Part shown: positions 1-11,828 of the stretch, one piece after another
How the letters are laid out: each line of letters opens with the position of its first letter
How positions within the stretch are numbered: position 1 is the first letter of the stretch
From: Posidonia oceanica
Taxonomy: Eukaryota > Streptophyta > Magnoliopsida > Alismatales > Posidoniaceae
Direction of reading: 5' to 3'
Length of the DNA: 64,000 bases
Assembly (NCBI GenBank): GCA_037176725.1
Contig: JAZBRS010000077.1
Span: forward strand, 7,502,001-7,566,000
Position numbers and translations under genes: made by a program
Notes under the pieces: model-generated
The model's input: the letters and a program-made list of their open reading frames with translations, nothing else
What the model was told of the DNA's origin: nothing
Databases searched by the model: none

Positions 1-1175
1 AGGAACCTCTCGTCAGCCTGAAGTTGAGCGAGATCACCGCAATATGCCTTCAGATGGGCTATGGGGCAGCCCCTACCATCATACTTCTCAAAGTCTGGGA
101 TCTTGAACTTTGGAGGGAGTACCACCTCTGGGAAATAGCAGAGGTCCCAGAACTGGTAGGTCTAGTGGTCCGTACCCTACACTAGACGTAGTGCTTTCTC
201 CAGAACATCCATCCTGTTATTGATGGGGTTCGGATTAGCTACCGGAGGTGATGGGGCAGCAGGGGCAGGGACCACGTACGCCGAGTGGGTCGCACCAAGG
301 TGCTCCTCCGAATCCACCATCACATCGCCTGGTGATGCAACGTGATGGCTGGCGTACCCGTGCTGTGGTGGAGTGTAAGGGGGAATGCATGTTGAGTTCT
401 GAACCTGATGCAAGGGAGGCAGATAAATGACATGCTATGCAGTGGGTGCAGAATGCTGGAGCAGCAACGGCCGCACCGGTGCGGTGCCAGGCGGCGGGCC
501 TACTAGGTACTATGCTCCAACCAGTCCGAAGGACTGGCCACTAGGTGGTGGAGGTGCATGCTGTGTGTGGTGTTGTGCAGATGCAAGAGGCGGGATACAT
601 GCCCCCACCATTGGAACTGTGAGCAGTTGAGATGATGGTCGAGGCGGAAGTGTAGAATAGAATGCATGATATGCGGGAGCAGGCCGCACAGGAATCTCAG
701 GACCAACAGGAACAAAGGAAGGGCAGACTGATAGAGCCATGCCCTACAGCCGCTGGGTAGTTTTCATCAGATGCTGGTACTGCTCTTCAGGTGTCCCATC
801 AGTTGGAACGCTGAAGTGCAGTGCCGGCTGGGGGCCAGAGCCAAGAGGTACAGACTGTCCAAAAGGTTGAAGTCCTATGGCAAGAGTCGTCGCAACAGCA
901 GAAGGGGTGTCAAAAGTGACGTATCCCTAAGAAGGTGGGGTCAGAGGCGCCTCCGGAATGCAAGTGGTGGTCATCAGGATAGACTTAGCGACCGGATCCG
1001 GAGGAGCGAACGTCTGCCAATGTCCCACAACATACTAGGGTGCCCTAGGCGATAGAGGGGGAAACCCTAGTGTCACAAGGGGCACAGAAGGGTTGGAAGC
1101 AGGAGTCGGAGGGACCGAAGCGGTAATCGCCTCCGAGGCAAGGGTAAGCAGGGGTTCAATGGTGCACTGGGCCAT
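1..1175 (-). pseudogene. gag: gag N-terminal part of element D, decayed
   Basis: In Ty3/gypsy elements this gene encodes the structural protein of the virus-like particle. The start codon (minus, 1175-1173) aligns with the gag start of A at 60624. The frame is Pro/Ser/Ala-rich and then reaches a stretch very like A (VMVDSEEHLGATHSAYVV, then MDVLEKALRLV). The window ends at the start of the conserved gag domain. The frame is broken: just after ALRLV two codons that are CAG (Gln) in A are TAG here, near 165-180, and neighbouring homologous pieces lie in different frames around 500-740. The stop changes are C-to-T type, as expected from methylcytosine decay. Not functional. Confidence 0.8.
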
Positions 1176-2473
1176 TATTGACCGAGAGCGAGTCAAAATA
1201 GGGCTGCGACGAGGGGAAAGCGGACAAGCTCTAGGAGGTTCTATGATCGCAAAGGCAAATAGGTCTGAAGGAGATGGTCAAGCACAGGTGTCAGTAAGAG
1301 GAGGAACTCAAGCTCCAGCTAGGAAACTCGCTCACTGAACTCTGCGAGGGACACAACAGAAACTGGGATTAGTAATAGAAAAATGAAGTGCAAATGCATT
1401 AAGTGGTGGCATGAATGATATGTATGCTTTCTAGCATGCTCTCTCTCACCAATCTAGTGTTTCCTAGCAGGTAATCTACTTCGGATACCCACAAGTGTAC
1501 AGGTCACTGACTCAGGTCAGAAAAGTAGGTCCGCTGTCTAACTCCTGGCCCAAAGCTCAGGTAATAACAGGGTGGTGCGTTGGTGGCCTCGACCCCGCCG
1601 AAGCATGGGTAGTACCCTCCACTAACAGCGACACGACTCCTGACAAGGGGGGACAGACCGACCGACTCATGCTATGCCAAAGCATTGGGGCAAGAGGCCG
1701 GGACCATCCTTCGTAGATTGATAGGTGGACTCAGATGAGAAGATGCATGCCCTATATGATGCTTCATGCAAATGATTAAAGTCTTTTATCTTGCGCATTT
1801 TATTAACTCAAGGGGATGCAAGTGTGTTGATGGCTCTAGTTGATCCTAGATTTTATTTTTACTTGCCATTTTTAATTAGCCGCGGGAGAAGCAAGCAGTC
1901 TCTAATTGTCCTTAGGCATGGCATGTGCAAAAGGGAAGAAAATCAATCAAATATGGCAGGCAAACAACATACATCACTGCAAAAGGCAAGTGCATGGCAT
2001 GTGCAGGTGTTTGTGAGCATGACAGTGAAGGGAAAGCATTCATCATATCAAAAGGCATATATACAGGGCATGTGCGTGTGTAGTGACATAGCAAATGTGT
2101 AAAAGAAGCATTCATCACTCAAAAAGCATGTATTGTTGCCAAACAAGTGTTTAGACATGCATTGTGCAGGAAATAAAGCAATAATAAGCAAATAGATAAA
2201 GAAAGATAAAGACAGGTAAGCATTAAAGCAGATAAGGGCAGAAGCAAAGAATAAAGCAAGTAAACAAGCAAAAGAGGCAGAGCAGAGCAAGGCAAAGCAA
2301 ATGCCAAGGCGAAGCAAGCGAGGCAGGTGCAAAACCTAAGCAGTGTAACCACAAGGCGACTTGCTAGGAGTTTGCACAAAGGAGCAAATAGACAGGCAAA
2401 CAAAACACAAAGGCAGACAAAGACGCAAAATGCAAGCGAGCAAAAGCCAAAAGCGAAAGCCAGAACTGTCTAT
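1176..2473 (-). other. Untranslated leader of element D
   Basis: Sequence between gag start and PBS. It carries the block at about 1500-1720 that is also found in the leaders of A (60970-61195) and B (16738-16930), rich in GACAGACCGACCGACTC-like and GGTGGCCTCGACCCCG-like strings. The rest is A/G-rich on the plus strand with many short AAGCAAG and TGCAAG units. No coding potential is seen. Confidence 0.7.
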
Positions 2474-2490
2474 CCCCAACAGAGTCGCCA
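2474..2490 (-). other. Primer-binding site of element D
   Basis: The minus strand reads TGGCGACTCTGTTGGGG, one base inside the LTR edge at 2492. The terminal TGG pairs with the CCA end of a tRNA. The Ogre group is known to use a tRNA-Arg type primer with a TGGCGACTC-like site. It differs at two positions from the PBS of A. Confidence 0.75.
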
Positions 2491-3189
2491 CTGTAGTAAT
2501 CTCGGTGTTCAGATCGTCCATGCACATTGCCAAAGCTCGCGTGCATCGATCAGAATCAAGTTCACTATTAGCGGCTGTGTCCGAGAAGGAAGACTTAACT
2601 AAAAAATGCTTAAAAAAGGGAAAAAGGAAAGAAAAGAAGAAGATAAGACAATTCAGAGTCACCATCGTGTCTATTATGTCGGGAGACAAGGAAAATCAGG
2701 GAAATGCGTGAATAAACACGCAAAACCAAGCAAAAGATGCAATACAATGCAAAAGAAATGAGATGCAAATGAATGCAAATGATATGACTCGTGCCTAGGA
2801 TAAGGGCAAAATGATCATTGCTGGCCATGAGAAAGGGCAAGGACTCCTGTTACGTGCGGGGAAGGTGTTAGGCACCCCCGACACGCCTGAGAATCGGTCT
2901 TTCTAGGCTTATGCTCGCATACGCAGGGAAAATGCAGACTTTGAATGCCTAAGTGCCATGAATGCCTAATTAGATGCTCATAGGTGTGCTCTAAGTGATA
3001 GAAATGCGTGCAAGGAATTAAATGTGCTATCTAAGCGCTCAGCAACGCTGTCTGTGTTTTGAACCGGGCGAACCCTAGTCCGTGAGAACTCCAGGCAGTA
3101 AGCATCACCGCCCTAAATGCAAATGCAGGCGATAAAACAAAACACCGGTAAAACCAGGCAATATGGGCGACATGCAAGGGAAACTAACG

Positions 3190-3515
3190 TCAATCAGGCA
3201 AAACGGTGCGAAAAACGAAAGTCAGCATGCAAAGCGGTGTAAGAAATAGAGCAAGCACGCAAAACCGTGTAAGAAACAAAGCAGGCACGCAAAACGATGT
3301 AAGAAACAGCGCAAGCAGGCAAAATGGTGCAAGAAAAAAAGCAGGCACGTAAAACGGTGTGAGAAACAAGGCAAGCACACAAAATGGTGTGAAAACAAGC
3401 AAAAACATATGCGAGCGCGCAAAATGATGCGAAAACAGATGCTGGCACGTGAAACAGTGCAAAAACGAGCAAAAACAGATACGGGCGCGCAAAACGATGC
3501 GAAAACAGGCGAAGG
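3190..3515 (-). repeat. 30-bp tandem repeat inside LTR of element D
   Basis: About ten degenerate 30-bp units on the plus strand with the core GCACGCAAAACGGTG followed by an A-rich spacer. The same array sits at the same place in every LTR of the A/B family. Confidence 0.8.
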
Positions 3516-6500
3516 GGAAGAATCAAGCAAGTAAAGAGGCAAGCGATGTAAGTGGGAAGACAAACACCGCTTAAGGACCACACAATGCAAGTGTGAAGAC
3601 CTGCAAAGGGGAAAGAAAGCAAATGGAGGGATCACCACAATTCTATGACTGTTTCCCACTAAACCGTCCCACGATGTGTCTCGCACGCTGCCCAAAGCTC
3701 GCAGTGCAATCGGATCGTGGAAAAGGAGGGAAGAAGGTCGCAGTTAGTAGTGAATCGAGGGGATACTCAACCCAAAGACGTCTAGAGTACGCGAAAAGAG
3801 GGGATAGGCAAGAAGAGGAAGTCCTAATCTACATGCATGGAAAACGCAGCGCAAAAATAATGCATGCAATGCAAGTGATATGTAACTAAGTGCTATGCAG
3901 GAGTTCAAAAGGACTTACCTTGGAGATTTGAGGCCTGATCTGAGGAGAACCTGGTCGGCATTGAAGTCTGCTCCACCAAGGAGGTCCAAGTAGCTTGGTT
4001 ACAAAAATCCAGCAGTCCAATCGGGAGATATTCGGGCTTCAAGGCAGAAGGCGCAAGGGCCAGGGGAGGAGAAGGGATCTAAGTGTAAAAGGAGTCCTAG
4101 GGATGTGCAGAACAAGTCCTCCCACATACATGTGAGCTAAACGTGCTTAAAAGTGTGCAAAGATACTAGGTGCAAAGATGCATGGGTGCAATGCATGTAA
4201 AAATGCAAAGATGGGGGTCTAAGTGCAAATGGGGAGAAATGTAGAGGCTTATGTGCAAATTAACCCTAAATGTGTGCAAAAGAGTGCAAATGCATGCAAG
4301 GATGCTAATGCAGGGGTGCATGGGTTAAATGCAATGTTAATTAAGATGAATGTATGCATAAATGCAAGAAAAGGACCTAAATGCAATTTTGGAAAACTTA
4401 TGGACTAAAACGCAAAGCTAGCAAACAGGCTCAAATCCCCAAAAGAAAACCTACAGGGGATCCTCATGCAACTTGGAAAAGCTTAGGCAGAAAAACAAAG
4501 CCAGAAAGGACTCAAAAGGTGCAAAAGACACTTGCAAGGACCTATGTGCAAACTTTAAAAAAACTAAGGGCTTATTTGCAAGAAAAACAGAAAACCTGAG
4601 GGCATATTGAAACTCAGAAGGACCTAGATGTAATTAAAATAAAACTCAGGGCCAAAATGTAAGGCCAAAAGAAAGCAAAAACCTACTGAAAACAAGAGGA
4701 AGGACTCATCTGCAAATAAATAAAACCTGGGGACTAATCTGCAAACCAAAAGAAATCACACAGACATAGGAAAACAAGAAGGGAGGACCCTTGTGCAATA
4801 AAAACAAATCCAGCGGCCTTTCTGCAAGCTGAAAAAATAAAAAAACACAAGCACAGCACACACAGAGGGACCCATCAATGACAGTAAAGTAATTAAGATA
4901 AAAACTAACATTTAAATGACATTCATCAATTATAGGACCTAAAAGTAATTAAGTTAAGCTACTGGGCTAGAAATAAATGAAAGTAAAGTTATTTGAACTA
5001 CAGATGGACTAAAATGTAATAAAAAGAAATAACAGACATTTAACGCGATGCAATATAGTTTTAATTCGAATTTAAATCAAACTTAAATCAGCACAGGACC
5101 TAAATGTAATAAAAGAAAACTAACAGAGTTTATGTTAATGCAACCATTCAAACTATATTCAACATTTAAAACAAAAAAATAAAATAATAGTAGGTTCTTC
5201 CTCCTTCCTCCTGCGTGCATAAGCACAATGCGGCAGCGGCAGTGCAGCGGCGGCGTGCGGTGGCGAGCGACGCAGCGGCGGTCTGGGGGCGAGCTGAGCA
5301 TGCGGCTGGGTAGCCCGGAGGCTGGCGGAGGCAGTGCACGGGTCTGGTGGTGTGCGGCGGAGGCAGCGGGAATGGCCGGCAAAGCTAGCAACTCCGGCGA
5401 GGCCCAGAGGGCGGCATGATGTACGAAAAAATCCGCAAAAATAGGCAAAATGACCACATTCACACAAGGAACGCAGTGGTATAAAGAGTTACCTATTATG
5501 TTGGCCGGATCGCACCCCTGACGTCAGTGGGTTGAGGCCGGTCGGAGGAGGACTGTGGTGGCACTTGGAGGGGCTTGGGAGCTGCTACGGGGTGCTGGCG
5601 CGCTCCACGCTTGCTGGGGGTGCTCCCGGTGCGCCCAGAAGCGGGTTTCGCTTGCTGGAGGAGGATCTGGAGTTTTTTGGGTGCCAAGGTTGGGGTCGAG
5701 GTTGTTCCGGCGGTGTGTGGCCCTCCGGGCTGAGGTGAGGCATGCTCTGGGTTGCTGGAGCCTCTAGGAGTGTGGTGGTGAGGTTTAATTTGGGTTTCGA
5801 GGTCTGTAGTGGGTGGTTTGGCAATGAGGCGTTTTTCAGCAATTTTCGGTCACAGGTGTTTGTAGTGGTGTATGGGAGCTGTGGTGGGTTTTTGGATGAA
5901 GTGTCAGTTGGGTTGTGAAGGTGGAGGCTTGGTGAGTAGGATGGTGGAGTTTGGGGAAGTTCTGGTGGTCGTGGAGCTGGGATTTCAGTGAGGAAGGCCG
6001 GTCTGAATTGTTTGGGTGCTGGAAGCTTTGGAGGAGGATTCCGGGGTGATTTTGGGGTGTTTTTTGATTCTGGAAGAAGAGAAGGGAAGCTGGTTGTTCG
6101 GGGAGGCTCTGTGTGTGAAAAAAAAGATGTGTTGTGTAGGCAAAATTCCAGTTTTGATCCCCTCAGTTCCACTGATTTCAATGGATTTTTTGGTCGAAGA
6201 AAGGGGTGTTCTGCCACCATTTGACAGGGCATGGAGGGGGAGATGGAGGTCATGGGTCGTGGGGTGTGCTGGGAAGTCAAGGTGGTTGTCAGGTGAAGGT
6301 TTGAAAAAAAATGCAATGGGGGAGGTGCTGTCGTTTTGCTGTGAGAGAGGAGGAGAAGAAGTGAAGAAGAAGAGGAGGAAGAAGGAGGAGTGTAGTTGGG
6401 CTAGGCTTGATGCATAGTGGTAAAAAAAGAAAAAGAAAAAGAAGAGGAAGAAGAGGAATGGGTTGGGCTTTGGTTGTAGAAAATAAGAAAGAAAAGAAAT

Positions 6501-7671
6501 AAAAAGAAATGGAAAGAAGGAGAGAAAGAAGGAGAGAAAGAAGAAAAGAAAAAGAAAAAGGAAAAGAAAATGAATTTGGGTTTTGATTTTTAAGTTGGAT
6601 TTGTTTTAGAAATTTGAAGTAATGGTTTTTTAGTTTTTCTTTTTAGTTATTCTTTTAAGTTTGTTAATGGTTTTTTTATATTTTTTCCTTGATTGTTTTA
6701 ATTGTTTGAATTTTCTCCTTGATTTAAGTTTGTTAATTGATTTTTGAGTTTTCTTTTCCATCATAAGTTTGTTAATTGTTTTTAAGTTTTTTAATTTGAT
6801 TAAGTTTGTTGATTGTTATTAAGTTTTTAAATTGATTAAGTCTTTCCCCTTTGATTTTAATTATTAATTGTTTTTAGATTTGTCTTCTTTTTAGTTGTTA
6901 ATTGTTTAAGTTTTTCTCTTAATTATTTTCTTAGAGTTTTTTAATTGTTTTGATTTGTTTCTTTTGATTTTAAGTTTATTAGTTGTTTTAATTTTCTTTT
7001 GATGATTTTAAGGTTTTTGATTAAATTTTTAGATTGTTTTTTAAGGGTTTTGAGTGGTTTTTCTTGTGTTTGCTTTTTTAATTGTTTTTAATTGGCTTTA
7101 AGTTTTGAAATTTGTTTTTTAATTGTTTTAAGTCTTGAAATTTGTTTTTTAATTGTTTTGAATTGTTTTTAAGTTTTTTAGTTTGTTTTAGTTTGTTTTT
7201 AATTAGTTTTAACTGTTTTTGGGTTGTTTTGATTCGCTTTTAATTAGATTTTCTTTTGAATTATTTTTAGGTATTTGATTTATTTTTCTAGTTGGATTTT
7301 TCTCTTTAGTTGTTTTAAGAAGTGTTAAATGGGGTTGATGATGAGTTTAGAGAAGAAATGAGAAGAAGAAAGGGGGAGAATAGTGAAGAAAGAGAAAAGG
7401 ATAATCAAGAGAGAGAAAAGAATAATCAGGAGAGAGAAAAGGATAATCAGGAGAGATAGGGAGGATAAAGACCTGAATTTGAGGGGGTTTTGTGCAGGTG
7501 TGTTCCTAGGGTTTAGAGGGATGTGATCTGGGGTTTTCTATGATTTTAAATAGGACTTTCTAGGGTTTTTGGAAGGTTTAGGGTTTAGGGTTTTGAGAGA
7601 GTTTTTGTTGTGGGGTTTTCTAAGGTTTTGAAAGGATTGTTTTTCCTAGGTTTTCTAGGGTTTTTGGATGG

Positions 7672-8086
7672 TTTTCTAGGTTGAAGAAATGTAGGTTTTC
7701 CTAGAGTTTTTGTGTAGTTTTCTAGGTTAAAGAAATGTAGGTTTTCCTAGAGTTTTTGGAGTGGTTTTCTAGGTTGAAGAAGTGTTGATTTTCCTAGAGT
7801 TGTTGGATAGTTTTCTAGGTTGAAGAAGTGTGGATTTTGCTAAGGTTTTTGGATAATTTTCTAGGTTGAAGAAGTGTTGATTTTCCTAAGGTTTTTGGAT
7901 AGTTTTCTAGGTTGAAGAAGTGTTGATTTTCCTAGTGTTTTTGTGTAGTTTTCTAGGTTGAAGAAATGTTGATTTTCCTAGAGTTTTTGTGTAGTTTTCT
8001 AGGTTGAAGAAGTGTTGATTTTCCTAGAGTTTTTGTGTAGTTTTCTAGGTTGAAGAAGTGTTGATTTTCCTAGAGTTTTTGTGTAG
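7672..8086 (-). repeat. 46-bp tandem repeat in U3 side of LTR D
   Basis: Nine units starting at 7672, 7718, 7765, 7811, 7857, 7903, 7949, 7995 and 8041, each opening TTTTCTAGGTTGAAGAAGTG. The A LTR has only one recognisable unit at the equivalent place (about 45600-45680), so the expansion is specific to D. Confidence 0.85.
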
Positions 8087-8229
8087 TTTTAGGCTAAGGT
8101 TTTGAGAGGGTTTTGATGTGGTTTTGGTTTAGGAAATGGGTGTGATTTTGGGTTTGGTTTAGGTGTTGGTTTAGAAGCCACCAGAGAGAGAGATCCACCA
8201 ATTCAGCTTGTCAAAATGGGGTGTCGACA

Positions 8230-9221
8230 GTACCCAGAACGGTTGACCGGTTGATTTGGTTCTCCCGAACCAGGATTTTTCGGTCCACCGGTGGCTTTTT
8301 TGGTGTGCCGTTTCAGGGGTAAAATGGTTTCTAAAGAAGGAAGATTTGGATTTTCAATGTCTTTGGTTTTATTATGATTTGATATGATTTTGTGGATTAT
8401 GAGGAAAGGTTTTGAAAAGATTTCCAAATGATTTTGGAAAAGAAATGCATGTTTGTGAAAAGAGTTGGAAATGATTTCTATGGTTTTGTTGGACCATTAA
8501 ACCGAAGCTTCAGGCTGGTAACTAGGGGTGTTTGATTACACACTATGGTTCGAGAGTCAGGGAGCCTAGTGTGAGGTTAGCGGTACAGTAGGCCCCGTTG
8601 AAACAGACGGTCTACCCTCTGTGCCGGTGCTGGCTAGGGCTGGGGTTAGAGTCCCCTGACGCTTGGGCACCAAAGGGGCGCCAGAGTGTGTAACCCCGTG
8701 TTGATATGATGTTGATCATGGAAATGATCATGCTATAAATTAAGGGCTGAGTTCCTGAGGCGGATTGTTCTCCCACACGGGGTAGTCTTCCGCGGCATTG
8801 CAGCCAAGAGATGCGTGTGTCATCTGCAACTGCTTGTGGCTGGTGTCGTTCACCTATGGCTAGGGTGTTCGATTAGATTTGGAATCGATATGTGTGTGAG
8901 TGTGGATTTGAGATGAATTGTGATGTTTATTGCTTTAGTAAATGTTTCTGTAGCCATTTGCCGTGGTTTTGGGTGGCACATACTGGGTGACTTAGATGTC
9001 ACTCACGTGTGTTTTGTGTTTTGGTTTTCAGGTGCAGGGTCGAGGTACAGTCCAGCCTAGTGCTTGTTTAGGAGCCACGTAGCTGCACACTGGGGATCTT
9101 GGGTATATTATAATAGTTGTGTAAAAGTTTTAAATTTATTCTCAATTGTAATTAATTGTTTATCTTTTTTTAAATATTATTTGGGTAGTTGATGCTATTT
9201 TGGTCGCGCTGGGGCGTGACA
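8230..9221 (+). mobile_element. Right part of a chromovirus (Tekay/Del-like) LTR
   Basis: The segment ends GGGGCGTGACA, the usual right end of plant Tekay/Del LTRs (left end TGTCACGCCCC). Shortly before lies a GACTTAGATGTCACTCAC stretch followed by TTTTGGTTTTCAGGTGCAGG, a layout I associate with that lineage. The left end is missing: it starts directly at the right edge of element D, so D most likely inserted into this LTR and the rest lies left of D. No coding sequence. The lineage call rests on end motifs only. Confidence 0.5.
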
Positions 9222-9540
9222 GATAAGCACACGACTTATCAAAACGGAAAGAAAACTAGGATTGATAAGCACACGGCTTATCAAAATAGACAGAACCAGG
9301 ATTAATAAGCACACGACTTATCAAAATGGACAGAACCAGGATTGATAAGCACACGACTTATCAAAACAGACAGAACTAGGATTGATAAGCACACGACTTA
9401 TCAAAACAGACATAACTAGGATTGATAAGCACACGACTTATCAAACAGAACCAGGATTGATAAGCACACGACTTATCAAAACGGACAGAACCAGGATTGA
9501 TAAGGAACAAGTCTTATCAAAATGGACAGAAGCTGAAAGG
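9222..9540 (-). repeat. 40-bp hairpin minisatellite (3' UTR remnant of element F)
   Basis: Eight units starting at 9222, 9264, 9304, 9344, 9384, 9424, 9459 and 9499, mostly 40 bp. Each holds GATAAG, a 7-8 nt spacer and CTTATC, a 6-bp stem. The last unit has a different loop but the same stem. Plus-strand orientation matches the arrays in the 3' UTR of minus-strand element A, so this is read as the 3' UTR of an older minus-strand relative. Confidence 0.8.
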
Positions 9541-9822
9541 TGATAGGTTTCGGACCCACCGACTGCGAAAGGGTAGCTGATAAGTTTCGGACTTATCGAC
9601 CGCAAAGGGTTGTAAAGCGATAAGTTTCAGACTTATCGACCTTAAAGGGTTGGAATGTGATAAGTTTCGGACTTATCGACCGCAAAGGGTTGTTGAGGGG
9701 CACCAAAATCCGAATGCGTAGTAGGAAAACGGATGGGCCCGCCACAGCTAGGCATGCTTGCCTAGATGCAGCTGGAGATGTGACACCATGGGGTAGCAAA
9801 AAAGATGCCCATGGTCGGTGGA
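9541..9822 (-). other. Rest of the element F 3' UTR remnant
   Basis: Three further hairpin units (GATAAGT...ACTTATC on the minus strand) at about 9575-9680 are followed by a block at 9786-9813 that resembles A 48182-48234 and B 21568-21602. The similarity to element F ends abruptly near 9820, where sequence matching the LTR of element C begins. Confidence 0.6.
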
Positions 9823-9925
9823 GTCAGTGTTTGACACCCGGTCATTCTTGGAGAGAGAGCCCCCTCAGTCAGGTCAGAAAGAGGTCTTCTGTAGGTTTCA
9901 GGGTTTTGAGCTCCCACTTTCAAAC
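9823..9925 (+). repeat. 5' LTR of element C, left surviving piece
   Basis: Near-identical to 37541-37643 in the 3' LTR of C. The piece starts about 18 bp after the first base of the TATA box of that LTR, so the whole upstream part is missing. It is interrupted at 9926 by element B and resumes at 29733. Confidence 0.9.
9921..9925. repeat. Target-site duplication of element B, left copy
   Basis: CAAAC directly before the B LTR, repeated at 29733-29737 directly after it. The unbroken copy of this site in the 3' LTR of C (37639-37643) has CAAAC once, which proves the 5-bp duplication. Confidence 0.95.
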
Positions 9926-11820
9926 TATTGACACCCCATTTTGACAGGCTTGAACCAATTGGGACCTTTTGGTGACTTCTGGATCTAAACCTAGGTCAAA
10001 ACTACCACAACCCTTTTCATCTTACCCTTCAAAACAAGCCTAAACTTGACCTAAGCCTACACCTATTTTCCAAGCCCAAAACTTACCCAAAAACCATAGG
10101 AAAACCCATCACCCCCTACTTAGCAAACCTACCCAAACACTTAGAAATTTTCAACCCAAAACCATTCCCAAAAACCCTAGAAAACCTAGGTAAAACTACC
10201 CCTTTTCTACACCTCAAAACCCTTCCAAAACTTTCTCAAAACTAAACCAAAGCCCTAGAACCAACACTAGAGACCGTAGGCTACACATTCCCCAATTTTC
10301 ACCCCTTTTCAAAACCTTTAAACCCTCCTTTTACCCAAATTATTGTTTTCTCTCTCCAGGATTATTCTTTTCTCTCTCCTCTCTCTCTCCTGATTATCCT
10401 CCTTCTTTTCATCCCCTTCTCTCCTTTTTTCTTGCCTGGCTGTGGGCCCCCCTTGTGCATCTATCTCTTCTCAATCTTATTCCTATTTTTATCTTATTTT
10501 TAGCAATTTCCTTGACTTTCAAAAAATTATTTTCTTTCAACTCCTCTCTTTCCCTTTTATTCCTCCTTTTTTCCCTTTTCTTCTTCCTTCTCCTTTTCTT
10601 TTTCTTTCTTTTGTTAAGTCCCTAAAAAATCCTTAGAAACCTCTAAAAACTTTAAAACAAAAGGAAAACAAACCGAAACCCTAAGAAAAATAATTAAAAA
10701 TATGAAGCAAACAATTAAAAACCTAAACCCAACTAAATCTAGCTAAAATGGAAAACCAAGAATGCAAGCTAAAAAATGCAAAACAAACCAAAAGAAAATG
10801 CTGTAAAATCAAGGAAAAAACTAAAATGCAATCAAAACCAACCAAAAGTGAAGACCCTATCAAAAATAATCAAAAGCAAACCCTAAGAAGAAGTAAAACA
10901 ATTAAAGACACTAAGACAAATAATTAATGAAAAACTTAACTTAACAAATCTAAGAGGAGCAATTTAAAAACTTAACTAAAAAAAAGAGAGAGAAACAACT
11001 AAAGACTTAAAAACACTTAATTAAATAAGAGAAACTTAACTAAAAAACATCAAGAGAACTTAACAAACATAAGATCAAAAATATAATTCAAAGAAGACTT
11101 AAGAAGAATCCTAAAAGACTAAAATCAAAAGCCAAAACTCACTCTAATTAATCTAAAAACAAACTTTAAAAAAATCCTAATTAACATCCCAAGTACTTAA
11201 CAAGAAAAACATAATAAAAAAACAACTTAAAAGGCTTGACAAACATTTAATCAAAATAAAAAACAGATCAAAAACAAAGAAAACCCTTAAAACCCTAATC
11301 AAAACCAAAATCCCTCTAAACCTAATTAACTAACCAAAAAAGATCATTAAAAACTTAATCGAGGTCCTAACCTAAAACACAATCATTCTAATAATTTTAT
11401 CTATTTTTATTTTATTTTTATCTAATTTATTTCTCCTCTTTTTCCCTTTCATTTCTCCCTTTTTTTCCTATTTCTTTTTCTTTTTCTCCTGCTGGGCCCA
11501 ATCCGGCCCGTTCCACCTTCTTTCTTTTCTTTCTTTTTCTTTTTCGGGTCGCGGCCCGGCCCGCGCCTTCCACCCCCTTCTTCCCTTTTGCTTCTTCTTC
11601 CTTCTTCAGTTCCTCCTCCCGCGAACGAACTCCCTCCTCTTCTTTCAAATTCAACTTCTTCCCTCTCCGTCCAATCGGCCTACAGCTCGCTTCTCCTTTC
11701 TCGTCTCTCAGCGCCATTTCCGGTGGGCATTTACTGCCTGTCTCCCTCGCCACTCACCTGCAGTAGTCGGCACCGGTGGAATTCAAATTCCACAAGTGCG
11801 CGAGCAGTCCAAGTGCAGCT

Positions 11821-11828
11821 GATAAAAG
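11821..11828 (+). promoter_or_regulatory. Candidate TATA box of LTR B
   Basis: GATAAAAG followed about 60 nt later by a GAGAGAGAG stretch. The same pair occurs in the 3' LTR (25872-25879) and, on the minus strand, in LTR A (43999-44006). Conservation in a fast-changing U3 suggests a core promoter; the transcription start has not been measured. Confidence 0.4.

Larger units (their letters stand above)
1..8229 (-). mobile_element. Element D: 5' part of an old Tat/Ogre-like LTR retrotransposon
   Basis: Read on the minus strand the order is LTR (8229 to 2492), PBS, leader, then gag running off the left edge. The gag and leader align by eye along their length with element A (59450-61950). The LTR begins TGTCGACACCCC and ends CTACA in element orientation. 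Bases 8230-8234 (gtacc) would be one target duplication copy, but the partner lies outside the window. Several nonsense changes in gag and clear divergence from A and B make it older than them. Family placement is firm; completeness cannot be judged because pol and the 3' LTR are off-window. Confidence 0.85.
2492..8229 (-). repeat. 5' LTR of element D (5.74 kb)
   Basis: Both edges were placed by alignment with the LTRs of A and B: the plus-strand left edge TGTAGTAATC matches TGTAGCGATC in A, and the right edge GGGGTGTCGACA matches GGGGTGTCAACA. The region next to the PBS (2800-3760) is most like A and B: a U5-side conserved block at about 2830-2935 and a 30-bp repeat array. The part at 6420-8200 is T-rich and G/A-rich low-complexity sequence plus a 46-bp repeat. 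Long open frames such as minus 5585-6316 lack an ATG start and are by-products of Pro/Ser-rich composition. Confidence 0.85.

Noticed and set aside
2336..2689. Short frames of 60-120 codons in leaders and LTRs of D, A and B (for example 2336-2689, 15404-15823, 61518-61952)
   Set aside because: They overlap in several phases on both strands, follow Leu/Phe/Cys- or Lys/Gln-rich low-complexity DNA, and are not conserved between family members.
9823..9925. 5' LTR of C starting near its transcription start, as if inserted from RNA by a LINE
   Set aside because: No poly(A) tail or matching duplication, and the start lies about 12 bp before the expected transcription start. A simple deletion also explains the missing part of F.
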